Assembly (NCBI GenBank): GCA_016219235.1
Contig: JACRBO010000790.1
Location: 1-5,624 of the forward strand
Length of the DNA: 5,624 nucleotides
Source: Chloroflexota bacterium
GTDB taxonomy: Bacteria > Chloroflexota > Anaerolineae > Fen-1058
Direction of reading: 5' to 3'
Made by a program: the position numbers and the translations under genes. Shown one piece after another: positions 1 through 4,788 of this stretch. Within the stretch, counting starts at the first letter, position 1. The number at the start of each line of letters is the position of its first letter. The notes under the pieces are model-generated. The model saw only the letters and a list, made by a program, of their open reading frames with translations. It searched no databases and had not been told where the DNA came from.

Positions 1-8
1 GCGCATGG

Positions 9-1454
9 TCACTTCAGTTTAAGCACCTGCCCGACTTCGATCTTGTAGGGTTCCTTCAGGCCGTTGATTTCGCCCAACTTCCACCACGGCGTGATGCCGA
101 AGCGTCGCGCGATGGAGATGAGCGTATCGCCGCGCATCACCGTGTAGGTGCCAGAAGCCGGAATCGGCTGCGTGCCGCTGACGGGTTTGGTCGCGGTCAC
201 CGTCGTACTCGGCTTGCTGGCCGGCACCGTGATGGTGCTGGTCACAATGACGGTGCGCGTGACGCCGTTGCTGCCAGTCACCACTTTGGTCGAGGTGACC
301 AGCGCCGTTGAAACGGGCACGTTGATGGTGCTGGTCACGATCACGGTGCGCGTGATGCCCTTGCTGTCGGTCACCACTTTAGTCGAGGTGACTACCTGCT
401 TAGTGGTCGCCGCCGTCGAAACAGGCGTGGTAATGGCGACGTAGCGGGTCACGACGACGGTGGAAGTGACCTGGGCGGTGGACGTGATCACGCGCGTGCC
501 AACGGTGCGCGTGGTGACTTTGGTGGTAGTGACAACCTTGGTCGACGTGACGGGGCGGGTAGTAGCGGGTTTGGGCGCAGGCCTGGCCGCCGCGACGACG
601 TTCAGGCTGGTCGCGTCCACGTACACATCGTTGTGCTGAATGGCAAAGGTCGGCTGCGAGCGCGTCCACACGGACACCATGTTGCCCTGCGCCACGGCTT
701 CCACCGTGAACTGCGAGAATGTATCCCAGCTTTCCTGAACGGGCGACCACACGATGGCGGGACTCCACGGATTATTGCCGCCGTACGGATCGATGCCGAC
801 CTGCATCCCCATCGATGACTGGCCGACCGACTTGAACGGATCGTTTTCCATACTGGACCAGGCCATCATATAGGCCGAGAAGCGCAGCCGGTCGCCCTTC
901 TTGAAGCCGCTGCCGACGATCTGATACAGACCCGCATCGTGCACGGAATGGAAGGTGAAATATTTCTGAGAGTTCTCGCCTTCCATGCGGCGCGCGGGGC
1001 CGGTTTCTTGTGGGCCACCTCTGGTATCACGAAACTCCGGGTTGTGCCAGGGCCGGCAATCGTTGGGCATGTTGGGCTTGGTGTTGTCGCAAGCGTCCGG
1101 GAAACTATTGAAGTAGTTGGGATCGTCGCGGTTGGCGCCGGGCACGCGCCACCACGCCGCCCAACCCGCCGGGACTTGCGCAGTAGCCCACAGTGTGCGA
1201 TTAGCATAGTCGTAGTTAACGGGATCGCAGGGCGTGGGGGCCGGCACCCAGGGTGCATCAGTCTTTAGCGAGCACTGCTGAATATACTTGCCTTCCAGAC
1301 CGGGGTTTGACAGTAAATTGGGGCCGATCGATTCAGCCGGTTGCGGGGCCGATTTATCATCGGCGGTTCCCGCCGCGGCGCTGACCGTCAGGGGCACGAT
1401 CAACAGCATCAGGGCGGCGATCAAGGTTACGGCGATTAGACGGTTGCGCGGCAT
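9..1454 (-). CDS. Secreted LysM protein with N-terminal beta-sandwich-like domain and Thr/Val-rich stalk
   Basis: A 481-residue protein, probably exported and held at the cell wall or another glycan surface. Residues 1-26 form a signal peptide: basic MPRNR, a hydrophobic core, then an Ala-rich cleavage region ending VSAAA. Residues about 45-287 start with NLLSNPGLEG, an opening common in carbohydrate-binding-module-like jelly-roll domains, and continue rich in Trp, Tyr and Phe. Cysteines at 61, 76, 122 and 133 could form two disulfides. Residues about 299-421 are a Thr/Val/Ser stalk with a 31-residue repeat. Residues 436-481 are a LysM domain (YTVMRGDTLISIARRFG, ending VGQVLKLK), a family that binds N-acetylglucosamine glycans such as peptidoglycan. 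The start is supported by GGAG at 1464-1467 (minus strand), nine bases before the ATG. The gene diverges from the methyltransferase gene. The ligand of the N-terminal domain is unknown. LysM and export are well supported; the jelly-roll call is inference. Confidence 0.9.
   Translation of the reverse strand: MPRNRLIAVTLIAALMLLIVPLTVSAAAGTADDKSAPQPAESIGPNLLSNPGLEGKYIQQCSLKTDAPWVPAPTPCDPVNYDYANRTLWATAQVPAGWAAWWRVPGANRDDPNYFNSFPDACDNTKPNMPNDCRPWHNPEFRDTRGGPQETGPARRMEGENSQKYFTFHSVHDAGLYQIVGSGFKKGDRLRFSAYMMAWSSMENDPFKSVGQSSMGMQVGIDPYGGNNPWSPAIVWSPVQESWDTFSQFTVEAVAQGNMVSVWTRSQPTFAIQHNDVYVDATSLNVVAAARPAPKPATTRPVTSTKVVTTTKVTTRTVGTRVITSTAQVTSTVVVTRYVAITTPVSTAATTKQVVTSTKVVTDSKGITRTVIVTSTINVPVSTALVTSTKVVTGSNGVTRTVIVTSTITVPASKPSTTVTATKPVSGTQPIPASGTYTVMRGDTLISIARRFGITPWWKLGEINGLKEPYKIEVGQVLKLK
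213..392 (-). repeat. 93-bp tandem repeat encoding a 31-residue Thr/Val stalk unit
   Basis: Two adjacent copies lie 93 bp apart; for example the sequence gatggtgctg recurs at 231 and 324. They encode residues 355-385 and 386-414. Each unit begins VTSTKVVT, has a short turn-like segment (DSKGITR or GSNGVTR), then TVIVTST, then a Val-Pro linker. A more degenerate Thr/Val stretch precedes them (residues 299-354). The pattern suits a beta-rich extended spacer between the N-terminal domain and LysM. Copy number could change by recombination without breaking the frame. Confidence 0.85.
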
Positions 1455-1480
1455 ACTTTCTTACTCCACGTAGTCTTCAC

Positions 1481-1505
1481 AAAAAAACAGCCACAACAGT
1501 GGCCG
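1481..1505 (-). terminator. Terminator-like hairpin plus T7 tract in the leader of the LysM gene
   Basis: On the minus strand GCCAC, loop TGTT, GTGGC forms a stem that extends outward by a G-T and a C-G pair (1488-1505). Seven T's follow directly (1481-1487). This is the form of an intrinsic terminator, yet it lies between the predicted promoter and the LysM start codon, so it may be an attenuator or a 5' stability hairpin. The stem is weaker on the plus strand, where the G-T pair becomes an A/C mismatch. No minus-strand gene ends just upstream in view. Confidence 0.55.
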
Positions 1506-1519
1506 GGTCAGCGGCGTGA

Positions 1520-1548
1520 ATTATACGGGAAAGGCGGCAGACCGTCAA
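1520..1548 (-). promoter_or_regulatory. Sigma70-type promoter for the LysM gene
   Basis: On the minus strand, TTGACG (1543-1548) is followed by a 17-bp spacer and a perfect TATAAT (1520-1525). Transcription would start near 1512-1514, giving a leader of about 60 nt before the ATG at 1454. The match is five of six and six of six with optimal spacing. Activity is inferred. Confidence 0.8.
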
Positions 1549-1558
1549 ACGCTGGGAG

Positions 1559-1587
1559 TTGCCTCGCCTTTTGATTCAGTCTATACT
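1559..1587 (+). promoter_or_regulatory. Candidate promoter for the methyltransferase-nuclease gene
   Basis: TTGCCT (1559-1564), a 17-bp spacer, then TATACT (1582-1587): four of six and five of six matches to the sigma70 consensus. It lies back to back with the LysM promoter, the two -35 boxes being ten bases apart, so one bound protein could affect both. Transcription would start near 1594 and give a leader of about 134 nt that contains two stem-loops. This is a weaker call than the other two promoters. Confidence 0.45.
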
Positions 1588-1600
1588 TGGCGACATTCAA

Positions 1601-1711
1601 CCCCCATCCCCTACCCTTCCCCCGTCGAGAAAGGATTCGACAGGGGAAGGGCGTAAACTCTCCCCATGTCGAACATCTTCACCGTTCGACGGGGGGAGCC
1701 GGAGGGGGGCC
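1601..1711. repeat. MITE-like palindromic element with two stem-loops
   Basis: Hairpin 1 pairs CCCTTCCCC (1614-1622) with GGGGAAGGG (1643-1651) and, after one mismatch, GTCGA (1624-1628) with TCGAC (1637-1641), leaving an 8-base loop. Hairpin 2 pairs GTCGAAC (1668-1674) with GTTCGAC (1684-1690) and flanking CTCTCCCC (1658-1665) with GGGGGGAG (1691-1698), with two unpaired bases on the left. The C-rich left end (1601-1623) and G-rich right end (1691-1711) are roughly complementary, so the whole may fold as one branched structure. It resembles, from memory, short dispersed C-rich/G-rich palindromic repeats common in environmental bacterial genomes. It fills most of the methyltransferase leader. 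Confidence 0.7.
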
Positions 1712-1713
1712 GC

Positions 1714-1718
1714 AAGGA
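1714..1718 (+). promoter_or_regulatory. Ribosome binding site deciding the methyltransferase start
   Basis: AAGGA lies nine bases before ATG 1728. The same frame stays open back to an ATG at 1587, but that start has no comparable site and would translate the palindromic element into Pro/Arg/Gly-rich sequence, so 1728 is preferred. Confidence 0.75.
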
Positions 1719-1727
1719 CACACCACC

Positions 1728-3353
1728 ATGCCCAACACTCTCTACTTCGGCGACAACCTGGATATTCTGCGCGAGCACATCGCGGACGACAGCGTCGATC
1801 TGATCTACCTCGATCCGCCCTTCAACAGCAAGCGCGATTACAGCCTGCTGTTCAAGACGCCCAAAGGCCACGCCAGCGAGGCGCAGATCACGGCCTTTGA
1901 GGACAGCTGGCACTGGGGCGAGCAGGCCGAGCACGAGTATGCAGAGATTTTGCAGCAGCCCAACACCGACGCTGCAGAGATGATTCAGTCCTTGCGCCGC
2001 TTCCTGCACGAGAACGATATGCTGGCCTATCTGGTGATGATGTGCAATCGCCTGCTGGAATTGCATCGTGTCTTGAAGCCAACGGGTAGTCTGTATTTGC
2101 ATTGCGATCCGACCGCCAGCCACTACTTAAAGCTGGTTGCCGATGCAATCTTTGAACCACAGAATTTTCAGAGTGAGATTATCTGGAAACGCTATGGCGC
2201 ACACAACGATTCAAAAGGATATGGTGCGGTACACGATACGATTCTTTTTTACGGCAAAGGACGCCCGGCAATATTCAACAAGCAATTCCAGCAATATGAT
2301 GAGGAGTATGTTGCAGAGCGTTTTCGCTTTAGTGATCCTGACGGTCGACGATGGAGCGAGCAAAACCTTGCTAGCCCTAACCCACGTCCTAACCTCACCT
2401 ACGCCTTCACGGCATCGAATGGCATCACTTATCAACCGCCGCCAAATGGGTGGAAGTGTACACGTGAGCGCATGGAGCAACTTGATCGTGAAGGGCGCTT
2501 GCATTTTCCGAATCGTCCAGACGGTCGTCTACGACTCAAGAATTATCTTGACGAACTACCGGGCGTTCCTGTGCAAGATGTCTGGACAGACATCTCATTG
2601 ATAGGTGGCACAAGCCCAGAACGTCTCGGTTATCAAACTCAAAAACCACTCGCGTTGTTAGAGCGCATCGTCAACGCCAGCAGCAACCCCAACGATGTGG
2701 TACTCGATCCGTTTTGCGGCTGCGGCACTACCGTTCACGCCGCGCAGAAATTGGGGCGGCAATGGATCGGTATCGACATCACGCCGCTGGCGATTACGCT
2801 GATCGAGAAGCGCTTGAAGGCCGCTTTCCCCGGCGCTCAATTTGAAGTGGAAGGCATCCCCAAAGACCTGGACGGCGCGCAAAATCTGGCGCTGCGCGAC
2901 AAGTATCACTTTCAATGGTGGGCGTGTGCGCTGGTGGGCGCGCAGCCCTATCAGGGCAAGAAGAAGGGCGCGGACTCCGGCATCGACGGCTTGATCTACT
3001 TTCAAGATGACAAGGGTGCGGCCAAAAAGATCGTCGTGTCGGTCAAGGGCGGTGAGAGTGTGGGCGTGTCGCAAATCCGCGATCTGGCGCACGTCGTGGA
3101 GCGAGAGCAAGCGGCCATCGGCTTGTTTGTCACTCTGACGCCGCCGACGCGCCCCATGAAAGTGGAAGCCGTCAGCGCGGGGCATTATCACTCCGCCCAC
3201 TTTGGCGACTTCGACAAGATTCAGATTCTCACCATCGACGGCTTGCTCAACGGCACGGAATATCCGCAATATCCCAATCGCCTCAGCGGCAACCTCGGTT
3301 TCAAGAAGGCACGGGTGGAAGAAGAGCACGGTCAGCAGGGGGAGTTGTTGTAG
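1728..3353 (+). CDS. Beta-class N4/N6 DNA methyltransferase fused to a C-terminal Mrr-like nuclease domain
   Basis: A 541-residue cytosolic DNA-modifying protein. Residues 1-365 are an N6_N4_Mtase-type domain that should transfer a methyl group from S-adenosylmethionine to adenine N6 or cytosine N4. GDN lies at 8-10, catalytic motif IV DPPF at 29-32, TQKP at 304-307, and the S-adenosylmethionine motif I DPFCGCGTT at 327-335 with GID at 348-350. Catalytic motif before motif I is the beta-class order. The region between them, about 145-305, probably holds target recognition. Residues about 390-508 look like a PD-(D/E)XK domain of the Mrr type: GADSGIDG (D420 the likely metal-binding Asp), a beta strand KIVVSVKGG with Lys440, then IRDL and EREQAAIGLFVTL. 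The usual Gln or Glu two residues before the Lys is Ser438. No separate restriction or specificity gene is visible. Nucleotides 2161-2640 are about 49% GC by hand count, against about 60% for 2701-2880, suggesting exchange of the recognition segment. The methyltransferase call is firm; nuclease activity and target are inference. Confidence 0.92.
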   Translation: MPNTLYFGDNLDILREHIADDSVDLIYLDPPFNSKRDYSLLFKTPKGHASEAQITAFEDSWHWGEQAEHEYAEILQQPNTDAAEMIQSLRRFLHENDMLAYLVMMCNRLLELHRVLKPTGSLYLHCDPTASHYLKLVADAIFEPQNFQSEIIWKRYGAHNDSKGYGAVHDTILFYGKGRPAIFNKQFQQYDEEYVAERFRFSDPDGRRWSEQNLASPNPRPNLTYAFTASNGITYQPPPNGWKCTRERMEQLDREGRLHFPNRPDGRLRLKNYLDELPGVPVQDVWTDISLIGGTSPERLGYQTQKPLALLERIVNASSNPNDVVLDPFCGCGTTVHAAQKLGRQWIGIDITPLAITLIEKRLKAAFPGAQFEVEGIPKDLDGAQNLALRDKYHFQWWACALVGAQPYQGKKKGADSGIDGLIYFQDDKGAAKKIVVSVKGGESVGVSQIRDLAHVVEREQAAIGLFVTLTPPTRPMKVEAVSAGHYHSAHFGDFDKIQILTIDGLLNGTEYPQYPNRLSGNLGFKKARVEEEHGQQGELL

Positions 3354-3362
3354 GGCGCGCAG

Positions 3363-3478
3363 CGTCATTCCCGCGAAGGCGTCCCGCCACAGGCGGGCGG
3401 AATCCACAACCGCATCAGCGTGATTTGCCGATGGTCAGTCTGGATGCCCGACAAAGGCACGCTTCGCGGGGCATGACG
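3363..3478. repeat. MITE-like dispersed inverted repeat after the methyltransferase gene
   Basis: The left end CGTCATTCCCGCGAAGGCG (from 3363) is imperfectly complementary to the right end gcttcgcggggcatgacg (3461-3478). Inside the left half is the hairpin CCCGCC, ACA, GGCGGG (3383-3397). The parts ggaatcca near 3400 and tggatgccc near 3441 also suit a fold-back design. The sequence resembles, from memory, the widespread CGTCATTCCCGCG...CGCGGGAATGACG family of non-autonomous intergenic repeats. It begins nine bases after the methyltransferase stop and could end transcription or stabilise that mRNA, but there is no T tract. Confidence 0.75.
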
Positions 3479-3484
3479 GTCATC

Positions 3485-3694
3485 CGTTCCCCAATCGCTG
3501 CTACCGGTTACTCTAGCACTCCTACCGGTTGCTTTGCTCTTCCTTACGATTACTTTAACATCCCTCCCCGTTACTTTACTATTCCTTACAGTTACTTTGG
3601 CATTCCTTACAGTTACTTTGACGTTCCTTGTGGTTACTTCATCATTGCTACCCATTACTTTACTCTTGCTTCGTCTTACATTTTGATTCCTTAC
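3485..3694. repeat. Degenerate 21-bp tandem repeat array, about ten units
   Basis: Units start at 3506, 3527, 3548, 3569, 3590, 3611, 3632, 3653 and 3674, with a poorer unit at 3485. The plus-strand consensus is NGTTACTTT, two variable bases, then CATTCCTTAC. Variation gathers at unit positions 1-2 and 10-12, while the blocks between are well kept. Because 21 is a multiple of three, both strands stay open: the plus frame reads heptads such as SYFGIPY, the minus frame KVTVRNA. In the plus frame the changes fall mostly at first and second codon positions of two codons while third positions are steady, the reverse of what protein selection gives, so I do not call a gene. Possible roles include a protein-binding array or a neutral minisatellite. 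Confidence 0.85.
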
Positions 3695-3715
3695 GCCTAA
3701 GGAGTAGTAAAGTAA
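3655..3715. repeat. Inverted repeat at the right edge of the 21-bp array
   Basis: TTACTTTACT (3655-3664), within an array unit, is perfectly complementary to AGTAAAGTAA (3706-3715). Inside the loop a second hairpin, TCCTTA, CGCC, TAAGGA (about 3688-3703), spans the end of the last unit. So the sequence just beyond the array carries the unit motif in the opposite orientation. Confidence 0.7.
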
Positions 3716-3752
3716 GTACGTTTTATCTTAGAGTAAGTGCGTTTCTGGGCAG
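3711..3752. repeat. Two further 21-bp-spaced direct repeats beyond the array
   Basis: AGTAAGTACGTTT at 3711 and AGTAAGTGCGTTT at 3732 differ at one base and lie exactly 21 bp apart, the same period as the main array. They are in the reversed sense (AGTAAG resembles the complement of the array's TTACTT), so they may be decayed inverted array units. Confidence 0.55.
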
Positions 3753-3988
3753 GGCGAGCAAAAGTCATCGCTGATCAACGGCAAGTTGCCCGTATTTGTC
3801 CTAAAGAATTTCAAAAACAGGCCGCTCGAACTCAAAACAGACCACAAGGGGTGCCAATTCTGGACTATTTTGAACGACAAACGCTTGATTCTCGAACATC
3901 GCAAGCGCCACATGGCCGAAGATGGCGCGCGCCGGGTAGGCGCCTGCAAATACGAGTCAGCCGGATGCGGCATGACTTGCGGTGAGCG
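3753..3988. other. Non-coding stretch without a recognisable gene
   Basis: Short frames run through on both strands, but none has a good ribosome binding site, a recognisable domain or a hydrophobic segment. The middle (3780-3900) is AT-richer than the flanks. The palindrome GGCGCGCGCC lies at 3924-3933 and AGGCGCCT at 3938-3945. It may be a decayed gene or element remnant, but I cannot name a parent. Confidence 0.5.
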
Positions 3989-4146
3989 GGCCAGGTTTAG
4001 ACCTGCCTGGTTCAGCAATTCTCAATTTGAGATGAGAGAAGACCTCGGAGGTTTTATCGACCGGTTGACGCGGCCTGCCCGACTGTGAAAACCTCCGAGG
4101 TCTGGCCCACAAGCCTTCTCAACCGGCAAATTGAAAATTCCTGGCC
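3989..4146. repeat. Nested inverted-repeat (MITE-like) element
   Basis: Three concentric arm pairs are visible. The inner pair is AGACCTCGGAGGTTTT (4040-4055) and its exact 16-bp complement (4088-4103), separated by 32 bases. The middle pair is AATTCTCAATTTG (4017-4029) and CAAATTGAAAATT (4127-4139), 12 of 13 complementary. The outer pair is GGCCAGG (3989-3995) and CCTGGCC (4140-4146). The inner arms are themselves quasi-palindromic (ACCT-CGG-AGGT), and 4020-4032 (TCTCAATTTGAGA) is a palindrome around one central base. In RNA the structure would be very stable. It ends 12 bases before the promoter of the next gene. Confidence 0.75.
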
Positions 4147-4158
4147 TGGTTTCGTTGT

Positions 4159-4187
4159 TTGACAAGCCCTATCGATAATGCTATCAT
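4159..4187 (+). promoter_or_regulatory. Sigma70-type promoter for the Thr/Pro protein and M42 peptidase genes
   Basis: TTGACA (4159-4164, perfect), a 17-bp spacer, then TATCAT (4182-4187, five of six). Transcription would start near 4194, leaving a leader of about 42 nt before ATG 4236. It is one of the two best promoter matches in the window. Confidence 0.8.
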
Positions 4188-4224
4188 CCGCGGGCTTGCG
4201 TTTGGCCTAAATTCTCGATCGATC

Positions 4225-4230
4225 AGGTGG
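4225..4230 (+). promoter_or_regulatory. Ribosome binding site deciding the start at 4236
   Basis: AGGTGG lies five bases before ATG 4236. A GTG at 4227 is in frame but overlaps this site and has no good site of its own, so the ATG is preferred. Confidence 0.65.
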
Positions 4231-4235
4231 CCCGC

Positions 4236-4775
4236 ATGGGCTGGTTTGCCGGCATGCCGCCGCGACAGCGGCGGTTGTATCTCATCTTCATTGGCATCAT
4301 CGCGCTGACCATCCCCTTTTATTGTCTGGGTCTGGGTGCTTTAGCCTTTGCCCCCACGCGACCCAACGCGACGCGCACGCCGACCCTGACGCCTACCCGG
4401 CCGCCCGGCGTGGTCACGGCCACGCTGCCGCCCAATGCCACACTCGGCCCCACGCCCACGCAGTGGACGCCGCCCGCCAGAACCGCTACCGCGACGCCTA
4501 CTGTGGCGCCATCCGGCACGCCGACGGCCACGCCCACCCAAACCGCCACCGCCACTGCTACAACCACGCCGACGGCGACCTCGACGGCGACAGTGACGCT
4601 AACGCCGACGTCGACCACGGTAGTCAATACGCCGACCGACACGCCGTCACCCACGCCGACGGATACCCCCACGCTCACGGCGACTCCGACCGAAACGCCA
4701 ACCGTCTCGCCGACGCCGACGGATACCCTCACGCCCACGGCGACTCCGACCGAAACGCCGACTGACATGCCGTAG
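4236..4775 (+). CDS. Small membrane-anchored Thr/Pro-rich protein
   Basis: A 179-residue protein of unknown function. Basic residues PRQRR (9-13) are followed by one hydrophobic segment at about 14-39 ([17 protein letters not shown] then LGLGALAFA). The rest, 40-179, is almost wholly Thr, Pro, Ala and Ser in TPT/TAT motifs with scattered Asp and Glu near the end. The likely topology is a short basic N-terminus inside and a long, extended, possibly glycosylated tail outside. Cys30 lies late in the hydrophobic segment but with Tyr before it, a poor lipobox, so an uncleaved anchor is likelier than a lipoprotein. There is no folded domain. Such anchor-plus-Thr/Pro-tail proteins are frequent in Chloroflexota. 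The gene has its own strong promoter and ends 13 nt before the M42 gene. The tail composition makes opposite-strand frames look open, but those read only Val/Gly repeats. Expression and topology are inferred. Confidence 0.75.
   Translation: MGWFAGMPPRQRRLYLIFIGIIALTIPFYCLGLGALAFAPTRPNATRTPTLTPTRPPGVVTATLPPNATLGPTPTQWTPPARTATATPTVAPSGTPTATPTQTATATATTTPTATSTATVTLTPTSTTVVNTPTDTPSPTPTDTPTLTATPTETPTVSPTPTDTLTPTATPTETPTDMP
4653..4772 (+). repeat. 60-bp tandem duplication in the Thr/Pro tail
   Basis: Two adjacent 60-bp copies, 4653-4712 and 4713-4772, differ at two places in their first 47 bases and diverge in the last 13. They encode successive 20-residue units built on PTDT and TATPTETPT. The tail has apparently grown by recent duplication. 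Confidence 0.85.
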
Positions 4776-4788
4776 GCGATAGTCGATC

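Noticed and set aside
1587..1727. In-frame N-terminal extension of the methyltransferase from an upstream ATG
   Set aside because: It would translate the palindromic element into Pro/Arg/Gly-rich sequence, overlaps the candidate -10 box and lacks a ribosome binding site; ATG 1728 has AAGGA at good spacing and begins with the family-typical MPNTLYFGDN.
2658..3407. Long minus-strand open frame (249 codons) opposite the 3' part of the methyltransferase gene
   Set aside because: It is a shadow of the GC-rich coding sequence on the other strand, with no recognisable domain and no ribosome binding site.
3365..3655. Opposite-strand KVTVRNA heptad protein
   Set aside because: Same periodicity artefact; the frame runs on into the dispersed inverted repeat and has no initiation signals.
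3485..3694. CRISPR array
   Set aside because: Units abut directly with no unique spacers, are degenerate, and no cas gene is present.
3425..3700. Heptad-repeat protein (YFxIPYx units) on the plus strand across the 21-bp array
   Set aside because: The open frame follows from a period divisible by three, the start lies inside the 3363-3478 repeat without a ribosome binding site, and substitutions avoid third codon positions.
3728..4088. Several overlapping short frames on both strands (up to about 100 codons)
   Set aside because: None has a ribosome binding site, domain or membrane segment, and some end inside the nested inverted repeat.
4311..4328. Lipoprotein signal at Cys30 of the Thr/Pro protein
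   Set aside because: The residues before Cys (PFY) do not fit a lipobox, which needs a small residue at -1.
4319..4768. Val/Gly-repeat frame on the minus strand and a His/Asp-rich frame on the plus strand in the Thr/Pro gene
   Set aside because: Both are mirror products of the Thr/Pro codon repeats; the 4236-4775 frame has promoter, ribosome binding site and a sensible membrane anchor.
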